From Flagellimonas hymeniacidonis (lineage in GTDB: Bacteria; Bacteroidota; Bacteroidia; Flavobacteriales; Flavobacteriaceae): DNA of 64,000 bases. Positions 38,547 through 47,602 of this stretch are shown here, piece after piece. The notes beneath the pieces were generated by a model. The model was given only the letters and a program-made list of their open reading frames with translations, had not been told where the DNA came from and made no database searches. The translations under genes were made by a program, and so were the position numbers. The stretch lies in the NCBI RefSeq assembly GCF_008040165.1, contig NZ_VRUR01000002.1, positions 1 through 64,000 of the forward strand. Reading direction: 5' to 3'. Position 1 is the stretch's first letter, and each line of letters begins with the position of its first letter.

Positions 38547-39038
38547 ATGAAAAAACAAAAAATTGGCTTTGAACTTTCTGTTTACGATAGAAAGGAAGAT
38601 CTGTCACAAATAGAGCAAAAATTGTTAAGTGAAGCTGAAGAAGCCAGAGAGAATGCATATGCTCCCTATTCAAATTTTAAGGTAGGAGCTGCTGTTTTAC
38701 TTGAAAATGGAGAAATTGTTATTGGTAACAATCAAGAAAATGCCTCGTATCCTTCCGGACTTTGTGCAGAGCGTGTTGCCATATTTCAGACAGGAGCAAA
38801 ATATCCAGGTGTTACCATAAAGTCCATTGCTATAAGTGCTACTTCGAACGATTACGTGGTAGATAAGCCTGCCGGACCATGTGGTAATTGCAGACAATCT
38901 ATCATAGAATATGAGCAAAAACAAAAATCCCCTATTTCCCTATTGCTTAGTGGGGAAAAAGGTCAAATTTTCAAATGTGATTCGGTCGCCGATATTTTGC
39001 CATTGGCGTTTAGTAATTCATTTTTGACCGATTCTTAA
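38547..39038 (+). CDS. cdd: Cytidine deaminase
   Basis: 163 residues. It deaminates cytidine and deoxycytidine to uridine forms in pyrimidine salvage. Zinc and catalytic residues are intact: C73-A-E75 (proton-shuttling glutamate) and P111-C112-G-N-C115. The N-terminal YAPYSNFKVGAAV block is also typical. Lies between porV and pdhA, a gene order recalled from other Flavobacteriaceae. Confidence 0.94.
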   Translation: MKKQKIGFELSVYDRKEDLSQIEQKLLSEAEEARENAYAPYSNFKVGAAVLLENGEIVIGNNQENASYPSGLCAERVAIFQTGAKYPGVTIKSIAISATSNDYVVDKPAGPCGNCRQSIIEYEQKQKSPISLLLSGEKGQIFKCDSVADILPLAFSNSFLTDS

Positions 39039-39069
39039 ACCAAATCTTTTTACAAAACAGATATATATG

Positions 39070-39077
39070 TATTTTTG
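39070..39077 (+). promoter_or_regulatory. Possible -7 box of the pdhA-pdhC operon (TATTTTTG)
   Basis: TATTTTTG matches TAnnTTTG; a TTTT at 39047-39050 stands 19 bases upstream where TTTG would be expected. It lies 42 bases ahead of the chosen pdhA start and supports that start over an upstream TTG at 39075, which would fall inside this box. Confidence 0.5.
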
Positions 39078-39119
39078 CTTTTCTCCGACGCTGGGGAATT
39101 TCATATAATACAACTGTTG

Positions 39120-40118
39120 ATGAGAAAAATTACCAAAGAAGTTTACTTAAAATGGTATGAGGACATGTTGTTCTGGAGAAAGTTCGAGGACAAACTAGCC
39201 GCAGTATATATACAACAAAAAGTTAGGGGCTTCCTTCACTTATATAATGGTCAAGAAGCTGTTTTGGCGGGTTCATTGCATGCAATGGATTTAACCAAAG
39301 ATAGAATGATTACGGCCTACAGAAACCATGTGCAACCTATTGGTATGGGGGTAGACCCAAAAAAGGTAATGGCAGAGCTTTTTGGAAAAGTGACCGGTAC
39401 ATCCAAAGGGAATGGTGGTTCCATGCATATCTTTTCCAAAGAACATCGTTTTTATGGAGGCCATGGAATAGTTGGAGGACAGATACCTTTAGGAGCAGGA
39501 TTGGCCTTTGCTGATAAATATTTTAAGAGAGACGCTGTAACCCTCTGTTATATGGGAGATGGCGCCGTTCGTCAAGGTTCGTTGCACGAAGCTTTTAATT
39601 TGGCTATGCTGTGGCAATTGCCAGTAGTTTTTATTTGTGAGAACAATGGCTATGCTATGGGGACCTCAGTAGCACGTACATCTTACTCTACCGAAATTTG
39701 GAAGCTTGGATTGGGGTATGAAATGCCATGTACCGATGTTGATGGAATGGATCCTTCAATAGTTGCCAAAGAGGTAGATAAAGCTATTGAACGTGCCCGT
39801 ACAGGAGGTGGCCCAACATTCTTGGAGATGAAAACGTACCGCTATCGAGGACACTCCATGTCCGATGCACAGCATTATCGTACCAAAGAAGAGGTTGAAG
39901 AATACAAAAAAATTGATCCTATAACTCAGGTAAAAGATGTGATTCTTGAAAAAGGCTATGCCTCAGAAGATCAGATTAAGGAAATTGATAAAAGAGTAAA
40001 GGATTTGGTGTTAGAGTGTGAGAAATTTGCAGAAGAGTCAGATTACCCTCCATTGGAGCAGATGTACGACACCGTTTACGAACAAGAAGATTATCCATTT
40101 TTACAACATAAACTATAA
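39120..40118 (+). CDS. pdhA: Pyruvate dehydrogenase E1 component, alpha subunit
   Basis: 332 residues from the ATG at 39120, the normal length for the alpha chain of two-chain E1. It decarboxylates pyruvate using thiamine diphosphate and reductively acetylates the lipoyl arm of E2. The thiamine/Mg motif runs from G146-D147-G148 to N175-N176 (ENNGYAMGT). YRNHVQPIG and the phosphorylation-loop-like YRGHSMSDAQHYR are also present. pdhC follows 5 bases later. The beta subunit gene is not in the window, as is usual when pdhB lies elsewhere in Bacteroidota genomes. Confidence 0.95.
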   Translation: MRKITKEVYLKWYEDMLFWRKFEDKLAAVYIQQKVRGFLHLYNGQEAVLAGSLHAMDLTKDRMITAYRNHVQPIGMGVDPKKVMAELFGKVTGTSKGNGGSMHIFSKEHRFYGGHGIVGGQIPLGAGLAFADKYFKRDAVTLCYMGDGAVRQGSLHEAFNLAMLWQLPVVFICENNGYAMGTSVARTSYSTEIWKLGLGYEMPCTDVDGMDPSIVAKEVDKAIERARTGGGPTFLEMKTYRYRGHSMSDAQHYRTKEEVEEYKKIDPITQVKDVILEKGYASEDQIKEIDKRVKDLVLECEKFAEESDYPPLEQMYDTVYEQEDYPFLQHKL

Positions 40119-40123
40119 AGTAG

Positions 40124-41770
40124 ATGGCAGAAGTAATCAACATGCCTAGATTGAGTGATACCATGGAAGAAGGAACCGTGGCAAAATGGCTCAAAAAAGT
40201 GGGAGACAAAGTAGAAGAAGGCGATATCTTGGCTGAAATTGAAACCGATAAGGCTACAATGGAATTTGAATCCTTCCATGAAGGAACATTGCTTCATATT
40301 GGCATTGAGGAGGGAGATGGAGCCCCTGTTGATTCACTTTTAGCTATTATTGGTGATGCAGGAGAGGATATTTCTGCATTATTGAGTGGTGGTGGGGCCC
40401 AACCTGCTGCTGAAGAAGTGGTAAAATCTGCTGAAACAGCAACTGCTCAAGAAAGCGCTCCCGTAGCCGTAGCGGCAAGCGTTGCAGATATTCCTGAAGG
40501 TGTAGAGATTATTACCATGCCGAGGTTGAGCGATACTATGGAAGAAGGAACTGTGGCTTCTTGGTTGAAAAAAGTAGGAGATGCTGTAGAAGAAGGAGAT
40601 ATTCTTGCGGAAATAGAGACCGATAAGGCTACAATGGAGTTTGAGTCTTTTTATTCAGGAACATTATTATATATAGGAATACAAGAAGGGGAGTCCGCTC
40701 CAGTTGATGAAGTATTGGCGGTGATAGGCCCTGAAGGCACAGATGTAAATGCGGTGCTAAGTGCTTCTTCGAGTGCTGGATCAGCCGAAAGTACATCTTC
40801 GACAAGTGTGGAGACTGCAGAGGCACCAAAGGAGCAAGAAAGTGCTCCTGCGGTAACTGCTTCACAAAATGGACAACGTATTTTAGCATCACCTTTAGCT
40901 AAGAAAATAGCAAGCGATAAAGGAATCAATTTAGCTAACGTTGCTGGTTCTGGTGATCAAGGTAGAATTGTAAAACGTGATGTTGAAAACTATCAACCTT
41001 CGCAAGCTCCTTCGACACCTGCAGTAGAAGCACCTGTTGAAACAGCAACGGCAACACCAATGGCACCTATCAGCCTTCCTGTTGGTGAAGAAAGTATGGA
41101 AGAAGTGAAAAACTCTTCAATGCGTAAGGCCATAACCAAACATTTAGGAGCTTCTAAGTTCAGCGCACCTCATTTCTACCTTACTATTGAGGTGGATATG
41201 GATAACGCAAAAGCATCTCGAGCTCAAATCAATAACTTACCAGATACTAAAGTATCTTTCAATGATATGGTGTTGAAGGCTTGCGCCATGGCACTAAAAA
41301 AACATCCGCAAGTAAATACTACTTGGACAGATGATGCAACGATTTATAAGCATCATATTCATATGGGTGTTGCCGTGGCTGTTGATGAAGGTTTGGTGGT
41401 ACCGGTGATAAAATTTGCCGATCAACTTACGCTTACCCAACTTGGGGCTTCAGTAAAAGATTTAGCAGGAAGAGCAAGATCAAAGAAAATAAAACCAGAT
41501 GAGATGGATGGTAGTACATTTACCGTATCCAATTTGGGAATGTTCGGTATCCTGGAATTCACCTCGATTATTAATAAGCCAAATTCAGCAATTCTATCCG
41601 TAGGAGCAATAGTAGAAAAACCAGTGGTTAAAAACGGTGAAATTGTTGTTGGAAATACTATGAAGGTAACTTTAGCCTGTGATCACAGAACTGTAGATGG
41701 TGCTGTTGGAGCCCAATTCTTACAAACGCTTAGGGCGTATCTAGAGAATCCAGTGACCATGTTGGCATAG
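40124..41770 (+). CDS. pdhC: Pyruvate dehydrogenase E2 (dihydrolipoamide acetyltransferase), two lipoyl domains
   Basis: 548 residues. Two lipoyl domains (about 2-77 and 127-202) carry the lipoylated lysines K43 and K168, each in TDKATMEFES. Each is followed by an Ala/Pro/Ser/Glu linker. A peripheral subunit-binding domain (about 255-292, ASPLAKKIASDKGI) and the acyltransferase core (about 320-548) follow, with catalytic H521 and D525 in DHRTVDG. It transfers the acetyl group to CoA and forms the complex core. The two lipoyl coding stretches are very similar at DNA level. Terminator follows. Confidence 0.95.
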   Translation: MAEVINMPRLSDTMEEGTVAKWLKKVGDKVEEGDILAEIETDKATMEFESFHEGTLLHIGIEEGDGAPVDSLLAIIGDAGEDISALLSGGGAQPAAEEVVKSAETATAQESAPVAVAASVADIPEGVEIITMPRLSDTMEEGTVASWLKKVGDAVEEGDILAEIETDKATMEFESFYSGTLLYIGIQEGESAPVDEVLAVIGPEGTDVNAVLSASSSAGSAESTSSTSVETAEAPKEQESAPAVTASQNGQRILASPLAKKIASDKGINLANVAGSGDQGRIVKRDVENYQPSQAPSTPAVEAPVETATATPMAPISLPVGEESMEEVKNSSMRKAITKHLGASKFSAPHFYLTIEVDMDNAKASRAQINNLPDTKVSFNDMVLKACAMALKKHPQVNTTWTDDATIYKHHIHMGVAVAVDEGLVVPVIKFADQLTLTQLGASVKDLAGRARSKKIKPDEMDGSTFTVSNLGMFGILEFTSIINKPNSAILSVGAIVEKPVVKNGEIVVGNTMKVTLACDHRTVDGAVGAQFLQTLRAYLENPVTMLA

Positions 41771-41804
41771 CTGTATTTTCAATATGGTTTAGTACATAAA
41801 TTAT

Positions 41805-41831
41805 AAGCATCCTTTTAAGGATGCTTTTTTT
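41805..41831 (+). terminator. Terminator of the pdhA-pdhC operon
   Basis: The stem AAGCATCC/GGATGCTT (41805-41812 with 41819-41826) is followed by a run of T. A TATCTTTA sequence overlapping its end could be a near-consensus -7 box for the next gene. Confidence 0.85.
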
Positions 41832-41857
41832 ATCTTTAGAAACATAAATCAAGAAAA

Positions 41858-42883
41858 ATGAATAAAGCTTTAAGCTTCTTAGTGATAATATTACTGCTAG
41901 GATGTGGTTCGGCGCGAAGAGCTAACACTGTTGCTGTCTCACAACCAAAATTGCCACAAGCTCCAGAAGGTGTCAAAGGAAGTATCGCAGAAGAATCTTC
42001 AAAAAAAGTTGGAAGCTCATTTTCAGATACTGAACGGATTGGAGCACTAATGAATTATTTAGCTTCGGACGATTTAAAAGGCCGAGATTCTGGTAGTGAA
42101 GGCATAGAAATGGCTGCCAAATACATTGAAGAGTATTTCAAATCCTATGGCATTGCACCGTATTTTGAATCGTACAGGGATACTCTTTCCAATTATAAAA
42201 AAGCATCCTATAATATTGTTGGGTTTGTTGAAGGAAGTGACCCAACGTTGAAAAATGAATATATTCTAATTGGGGCTCATTATGATCATATAGGAATCAT
42301 CACTCTGGACAAAGGAGATGCCATTGCCAATGGAGCCAACGATAATGCATCTGGAACGTCAACTGTGATGGAATTGGCTCGTTATTTTGGGACAAAAAAG
42401 TCAAACAAGCGAAGCTTGATTTTTGCCTTGTTCAGTGCTGAAGAAAAAGGGTTGTTGGGTTCTGAGCATCTGGCTAAAAAACTGAAGGCGAAGGATTTGA
42501 ATTTGTATACAATGCTCAATTTTGAAATGACTGGAGTTCCTTTAAAAGGAAAAGATTATTTTGTCTACATCACCGGTTATAAGAAATCCAATCTGGCTGA
42601 AATTAGCAACGGTTATGCTAAAGAAAACCTTGTAGGATTTTTGCCAACAGCAAGAGAGTATAGTTTGTTTCAACGATCGGATAATTACCCTTTCCATAAA
42701 GAATTTGGAGTGCCATCCCACACCTATTGCACTTTTGATTTTACCAATTTTGACCATTACCATAAGGTTGGAGATGAAAATAGTCTGATGGATTTTGACC
42801 ATATGGCGACCTTGGTCAATAAGATGGTACCTGTTTTGGAAGGCATTGCGAATGCGCCTACACAAGAAATAAAGGTAAATTAA
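41858..42883 (+). CDS. M28-family zinc aminopeptidase, lipoprotein
   Basis: 341 residues. The signal has lipobox cysteine C16 (LLLGC). The zinc-peptidase core is readable: H141 in GAHYDHIG, D162 in GANDNASG, the catalytic/ligand glutamates E195-E196 in FSAEEKGLLGS, and later histidines in HKEFGVPSHTY and FDHYHKVGDEN. It should be an exported, membrane-anchored aminopeptidase acting on peptides in the periplasm or at the outer membrane. Substrate preference cannot be told. Followed on the same strand by an SDR gene after 46 bases. Confidence 0.9.
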   Translation: MNKALSFLVIILLLGCGSARRANTVAVSQPKLPQAPEGVKGSIAEESSKKVGSSFSDTERIGALMNYLASDDLKGRDSGSEGIEMAAKYIEEYFKSYGIAPYFESYRDTLSNYKKASYNIVGFVEGSDPTLKNEYILIGAHYDHIGIITLDKGDAIANGANDNASGTSTVMELARYFGTKKSNKRSLIFALFSAEEKGLLGSEHLAKKLKAKDLNLYTMLNFEMTGVPLKGKDYFVYITGYKKSNLAEISNGYAKENLVGFLPTAREYSLFQRSDNYPFHKEFGVPSHTYCTFDFTNFDHYHKVGDENSLMDFDHMATLVNKMVPVLEGIANAPTQEIKVN

Positions 42884-42929
42884 TTTATCATCCTAAGCTT
42901 GTCGAAGGAGTAAAACAGAGACTTTTTGC

Positions 42930-43607
42930 ATGGCAAATATTATCATAACAGGAACAAGCAGAGGAATAGGGTTGGAAATGGTCCGCCTGTTTGCCCAAGA
43001 GGGACATCAGGTTTTGGCACTTTCCCGAAATGAAAGGCCTGTAACAGATCTAAAGCTACCCAGTGTACATGCTTTTTCTTTTGATTTAGGGGCGCCTAAT
43101 GACTTTCAGAAAGTAACACATTTTCTAGAAGATTGGGATACTGTAGATGTACTTATCAATAATGCTGGAAGTTTGCTAAACAAACCTTTTTTGGAGACGT
43201 CCCAAGAGGAATTTGAGGCAGTTTACAAAGTAAATGTATTTGGGGTTGCTGAAATGACCAAAACCGTATTGCCAAAGATGGGAAAAATGGGACATGTGGT
43301 TACCATTAGTTCCATGGGAGGCGTGCAGGGCAGTATGAAATTTCCAGGGTTATCCGCATATAGTTCAAGCAAAGCTGCTGTTATTACTCTTACGGAGCTC
43401 TGGGCAGAAGAATTTAAAGAGTCCGGCCCTAGTTTTAATGTATTGGCCTTGGGAGCAGTACAAACAGAAATGCTGGAAGAAGCCTTTCCTGGGTATCAGG
43501 CTCCGGTAACCGCTTTGGAAATGGCCACCTATATCAAAGATTTTGCCTTAACTGGGCATAAATTATACAATGGGAAGCTATTGCAAGTGTCCTCTTCAAC
43601 ACCTTAG
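42930..43607 (+). CDS. Short-chain dehydrogenase/reductase family oxidoreductase
   Basis: 225 residues, classical SDR length. The NAD(P)-binding motif TGTSRGIG is at 7-14. NNAG is at 77-80 and the catalytic S127/S128, Y144 and K148 (YSSSK) are intact. The substrate is not identifiable. It may be co-transcribed with the M28 peptidase gene. It ends 3 bases from the convergent methyltransferase pseudogene. Confidence 0.9.
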   Translation: MANIIITGTSRGIGLEMVRLFAQEGHQVLALSRNERPVTDLKLPSVHAFSFDLGAPNDFQKVTHFLEDWDTVDVLINNAGSLLNKPFLETSQEEFEAVYKVNVFGVAEMTKTVLPKMGKMGHVVTISSMGGVQGSMKFPGLSAYSSSKAAVITLTELWAEEFKESGPSFNVLALGAVQTEMLEEAFPGYQAPVTALEMATYIKDFALTGHKLYNGKLLQVSSSTP

Positions 43608-43610
43608 TTT

Positions 43611-44280
43611 TTATTTCACTTCTTTTTTCTTATAGATATAAAAATCAGCAAACGAAGTTATTTTTTTATTTTTTTCGTCGAAAGGAAATTTATTTGGAAT
43701 ATGCTCGGTCAACTCAAAATCAGGCTTGTTTTGGGTTACCCAATCCGTAAACTTTCTATGTTTTACATGTACCGCTGCTTTTTCATTTTCTGAGGTATTG
43801 GAAGAGTAGACAATAACATATTTTGAAGATGCATTGAATAGATTGTTCATGTATTGAAAAAAGGTTTCATCTTCAATTAAGTGATAGATTACATCTAGAC
43901 TAAGCGAAAGGTCAAAGGTTTGTTGCTTGTATTCACTAACATGAAAGAACGAGCTGGAAGTATCATCTTTGAACATTTCCTTGCACTTTTCAATAATAGT
44001 GTTGCTTACATCATAAGCGGTATAAGATTTAAATTTGAAAAGCTTCAATTGGTTTCCATCGCCACAGCCAAATTCCACAATGGTTTCTATATTGTTCTCA
44101 GCAACAAACGAATTAATAATTTCCGCTTTAAATTCTGCTAGTCTGTTGTAAGATCCTGCTCCTGAATTGCCGCCAATCTTGTAACGGTCTTCCCAGTATT
44201 GTTTGGAAGTTTCAAATTCAATGTTGGTTGGATCTTTTTTTTTTCAGAAGAGAAGAAAGCACTCGTGATATTTTGCTCAT
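43611..44280 (-). pseudogene. Class I SAM-dependent methyltransferase, frameshifted at an A10 run
   Basis: Starting at the ATG at 44280 the minus strand reads MSKISRVLSSLLKKK, then a run of ten A (44235-44244 as T on the plus strand) shifts the frame. In the frame after the run the protein continues DPTNIEFETSKQYWEDRYK, then the SAM-binding motif VEFGCGDGNQL and a methyltransferase domain to the stop at 43611. With nine A the gene would encode about 222 residues. The intact distal frame argues against old decay: a sequencing error, recent mutation or slip-strand phase variation are all possible. Substrate unknown. Confidence 0.75.
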
Positions 44281-44403
44281 GTTTTTTGGAACTTTCCGAT
44301 TTGGGGTTACTTGAGGCAAAGTAGCTATACTTATTATCCCTTGCAAATAGATTTCTTGTTATTTTCAATGCAACTTAGGTTGTAAGATGATTCGTAAATG
44401 AAC

Positions 44404-44411
44404 TATTTTTG
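44404..44411 (+). promoter_or_regulatory. -7 box of the sprT-like gene, suggesting a leaderless mRNA
   Basis: TATTTTTG matches TAnnTTTG, and TTG at 44380-44382 stands 21 bases upstream. The box ends 5 bases before the ATG at 44417, so transcription would start at or near the start codon. Confidence 0.5.
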
Positions 44412-44416
44412 ACTTG

Positions 44417-45040
44417 ATGGATAACGTCCTGCAAAAATACCTTCCCGAGAGAGCGATAGCTCCTTGTTTTCATTTAATTCAACAAAATGAGGTACACCTT
44501 AAGATTGTCAACCATAGGGTAACAAGGCATGGGGATTATAGAAGATTGCCCAATGGATTGCACCAAATAACGGTTAATGCTTCGCTGAACAAATACCGAT
44601 TTTTAATTACGTTGGTGCACGAAATTGCCCATCTGGTGGCTTTTGAAAAATACGGGCGTAGAATTAAACCCCATGGATTGGAATGGAAACGTACTTTTCA
44701 GCATTTAATGGTTCCTTTTATTCGCCCAGAGATTTTCCCATCCCAATTATTACCGATAATAGCCAGCCATTTTAAAAACCCCAAGGCGAGCAGTAGTACG
44801 GACGCACGTTTATCCATAGCATTAAAAGCTTTTGATCCAGAAGAAAGAAAAGGTAAATATGTTTACGAATTGCCTATTGGAAGCACTTTTAGATTGTATA
44901 ATGGACGCTTGTTTAAAAAAGGAAAAAAAAGAGTAAAGCGATATGAGTGCATCGAATTATCCACGGGTAGATTATATTTGTTCCAACCCAATGCGGAGGT
45001 CGAATTGATTCAAGATGCGCATATAGAGCCACCATTTTAA
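44417..45040 (+). CDS. SprT-like domain protein (putative zinc metalloprotein)
   Basis: 207 residues from the ATG at 44417; a TTG 3 bases earlier is ignored. The SprT zinc motif H68-E69-I70-A71-H72 lies in LITLVHEIAHLVAFEKYG, with a likely third ligand H86 in KPHGLEW. The C-terminal part is basic (FKKGKKRVKRYECIEL) and has no cysteine zinc ribbon of the kind found in many SprT proteins. The bacterial role is not established; eukaryotic relatives (SPRTN) cleave DNA-protein crosslinks. manC follows 21 bases later. Confidence 0.85.
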   Translation: MDNVLQKYLPERAIAPCFHLIQQNEVHLKIVNHRVTRHGDYRRLPNGLHQITVNASLNKYRFLITLVHEIAHLVAFEKYGRRIKPHGLEWKRTFQHLMVPFIRPEIFPSQLLPIIASHFKNPKASSSTDARLSIALKAFDPEERKGKYVYELPIGSTFRLYNGRLFKKGKKRVKRYECIELSTGRLYLFQPNAEVELIQDAHIEPPF

Positions 45041-45061
45041 AATAAAAGACACAAGACTAGC

Positions 45062-46141
45062 ATGAACAAGAATTATTATGCCGTTTTAATGGCCGGGGGT
45101 GTAGGTTCCCGATTTTGGCCGGTGAGCACATCAGCATATCCCAAACAATTTCATGATATGTTGGGAACAGGAAAGACATTGATTCAGAAAACTTTTGATC
45201 GCCTAAATCGATTCATTCCAACAGAGAATATCCTTATCCTTACCAATGAAAGGTATAATGGTTTGGTATTGGAACAATTGCCAATGGTAAAACAGGAGCA
45301 GGTTGTTTTGGAACCTGAAATGCGGAATACGGCACCCTGTATTTTATATGCCTCACTAAAAATCCAGAAAATGAATCCGAATGGTGTTATGATCGTGGCC
45401 CCTAGCGATCATTGGATTGAGGACGAACTGGCTTTTGAAGAGGACGTGAAAGCTTGTTTTAATAAATGTGAAAAAGAGGAAGTGCTTTGCACGCTGGGAA
45501 TTCAGCCAACATTTCCAAATACTGGATTTGGATACATAGAATTTGAAAAAGGAAGTGACGAGAAACTAAAAAAAGTGTCTCAATTTCGTGAGAAACCTGA
45601 CTATGAAACCGCTAAAGAGTTCCTTGCTCAAGGTAATTTTCTTTGGAATGCAGGGATATTTATGTGGAGCGTAGCTACTATTGTAAATGCTTTTAAAAAC
45701 TATCAACCTGATCAATATAAACTGTTTCAAGATGGAATTTCATGCTATAACACTGCTGAAGAGCAGTCTTTTATACAGGAAAACTATGCCAAGGCAGAAA
45801 ACATTTCAATAGATTATGCTATATTGGAACAGTCCAAATCTATTTATACGCTGCCTGCTACTTTTGATTGGAATGATTTGGGAACATGGGGTGCTTTATA
45901 TGATAAATTGGATAAAGATGATGCCGACAATGCTGTTGTAAACAGCAAAGCCCTTTTACAAGATGCCAAAGGAAATATGATTAGATCTCCCAAAGACAAA
46001 ATTGTTGTGGTGGACGGATTGGAAGATTATATTATTGTAGATAAGGAAGAGGTTTTACTCATCTACCCAAAATCCAAACAACAAGATATTAAAAAAGTGC
46101 TAGTCCAAGTTAAAGATGAATTTGGAGAGCAGTATACATAA
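45062..46141 (+). CDS. manC: Mannose-1-phosphate guanylyltransferase
   Basis: 359 residues, the single-domain form without a fused isomerase. It makes GDP-mannose from mannose-1-phosphate and GTP in the cytoplasm for glycan synthesis. The nucleotide-binding signature GGVGSRFWP (12-20) and PKQF (27-30) are intact, as are APSDHWIED and the FREKPDYETA and FLWNAGIF blocks. The next gene starts 3 bases after its stop, so the two are co-transcribed, though no functional link is known. Confidence 0.93.
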   Translation: MNKNYYAVLMAGGVGSRFWPVSTSAYPKQFHDMLGTGKTLIQKTFDRLNRFIPTENILILTNERYNGLVLEQLPMVKQEQVVLEPEMRNTAPCILYASLKIQKMNPNGVMIVAPSDHWIEDELAFEEDVKACFNKCEKEEVLCTLGIQPTFPNTGFGYIEFEKGSDEKLKKVSQFREKPDYETAKEFLAQGNFLWNAGIFMWSVATIVNAFKNYQPDQYKLFQDGISCYNTAEEQSFIQENYAKAENISIDYAILEQSKSIYTLPATFDWNDLGTWGALYDKLDKDDADNAVVNSKALLQDAKGNMIRSPKDKIVVVDGLEDYIIVDKEEVLLIYPKSKQQDIKKVLVQVKDEFGEQYT

Positions 46142-46144
46142 CAT

Positions 46145-47599
46145 ATGAGTGAATATTTGTTTGATGGGGACAAGACACCCAATCAAGATAGTGGCGAAGA
46201 AGTAAAAAAGGATTTTAAGGGCCTTTTGGGAAGCGTTAGAAGGTTTCTTTCGGACCTTTTGGAAATACGTACCAATACGGATGCTGCCGCTACAAAAGAA
46301 TCCATAATTGCAGATATTCCCTTTAAAGGGCATACCTCTTGGATTCTTATCTGTTCCATTTTTATAGCCTCTATTGGGCTTAATGCCAATTCTACTGCAG
46401 TTGTTATTGGAGCGATGTTAATTTCACCCCTGATGGGCCCTATTTTGGGCATGGGGCTTTCTTTGGCCATAAATGATATTGATACGCTGCGGAGGTCTCT
46501 TAAGAATTTTACTGTGATGGTGGTCTTAAGTGTGGTTACGGCATTCTTGTTTTTCTATTTGTTTCCACTTCGCGATGAATCCTCAGAGCTTTTAGCAAGA
46601 ACTAAACCAGATATCCGTGATGTTTTAATTGCCTTTTGTGGGGGTCTGGCCCTTGTAATTGCTCGTGCCAAAAAGGGAACTATTGCCAGTGTTATCTTCG
46701 GGGTTGCTATTGCAACAGCACTTATGCCTCCCCTTTGTACGGTAGGTTTTGGTCTCGCCATTGGTAAGCCTTGGTATGCGGCAGGGGCTATGTACCTGTT
46801 TACTATAAACACCATCTTTATTGGTTTAGCGACCTTTTTGGTCATTAAATTCTTACGATTCCCTATGGTGCGCTATGCCAATTCACAACGAAGGCGATTC
46901 ATAGCCAGAGTAGCTTCCATAACAGGGATTTTGGTTATGATTCCGGCAGGATTTACATTTTATCAGGTTTTTCAGGAGTCATTGTTTAAAAAGCAGGCAC
47001 AGGAATTTTTAAGGGAGACCATTGAAGTGTATCAGTTTAATTCTTCAGGGCGATATGTAGATAATTTGACCAAATTGGAGTACGTACAAGATGGAACACC
47101 ATTAATAGAACTGGTCTGTATGGGAGATGAATTGATTCCTGAGAATATCATCAATACTTGGCGGGTTCAAAAAAATGAATACTCTAGGTTGAAAGATGCT
47201 GAGTTTCGAATTTTGCAAGGAGGGAAGGATGATTCGGAGGAGAAATTTAATTATGTAAGTGAGCTTTATGAGAAAAATAAGGCCGAATTATTAAACAAAG
47301 ACGAGCAAATACGTTTATTGGAAGAAGAACTGGCCAGTTTAACCAAGAATGCCGGAAAACAGATTCCGTTTAACAATATTAGTGCCGAGACTAAAGCAAA
47401 TTATACAAATATTGAAGGCTTGGGCTTTTCGTATCAAATACAGACCGACTTTAAAAAGCAAGATACCGTTCCTGTTTTTGAAGTGAAATGGAAAGATGGA
47501 ATCAGACAAAATCAGAAAGAGGCGGATGTCAAAAAAATGACGGCTTGGCTAAAACTGAGACTTCAGGACTCTACCCTTGTGGTTAAGGAAGTAGAGTAA
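46145..47599 (+). CDS. DUF389 / TIGR00341 family integral membrane protein
   Basis: 484 residues. About six membrane helices lie between residues 60 and 275, with the DUF389 core ANSTAVVIGAMLISPLMGPILGMG and the repeated GVAIATALMPPLCTVGFGLA. A soluble C-terminal part follows, with a predicted coiled coil around 365-400 (YEKNKAELLNKDEQIRLLEEEL). Family members are of unknown function. Co-transcription with manC is suggested by the 3-base gap. No truncation. Confidence 0.88.
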   Translation: MSEYLFDGDKTPNQDSGEEVKKDFKGLLGSVRRFLSDLLEIRTNTDAAATKESIIADIPFKGHTSWILICSIFIASIGLNANSTAVVIGAMLISPLMGPILGMGLSLAINDIDTLRRSLKNFTVMVVLSVVTAFLFFYLFPLRDESSELLARTKPDIRDVLIAFCGGLALVIARAKKGTIASVIFGVAIATALMPPLCTVGFGLAIGKPWYAAGAMYLFTINTIFIGLATFLVIKFLRFPMVRYANSQRRRFIARVASITGILVMIPAGFTFYQVFQESLFKKQAQEFLRETIEVYQFNSSGRYVDNLTKLEYVQDGTPLIELVCMGDELIPENIINTWRVQKNEYSRLKDAEFRILQGGKDDSEEKFNYVSELYEKNKAELLNKDEQIRLLEEELASLTKNAGKQIPFNNISAETKANYTNIEGLGFSYQIQTDFKKQDTVPVFEVKWKDGIRQNQKEADVKKMTAWLKLRLQDSTLVVKEVE

Positions 47600-47602
47600 A
47601 TA

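Noticed and set aside
44138..44368. 76-codon minus-strand frame as an independent gene
   Set aside because: Better explained as the out-of-frame reading of the methyltransferase start; the ATG at 44280 in the other frame joins cleanly to the distal domain.
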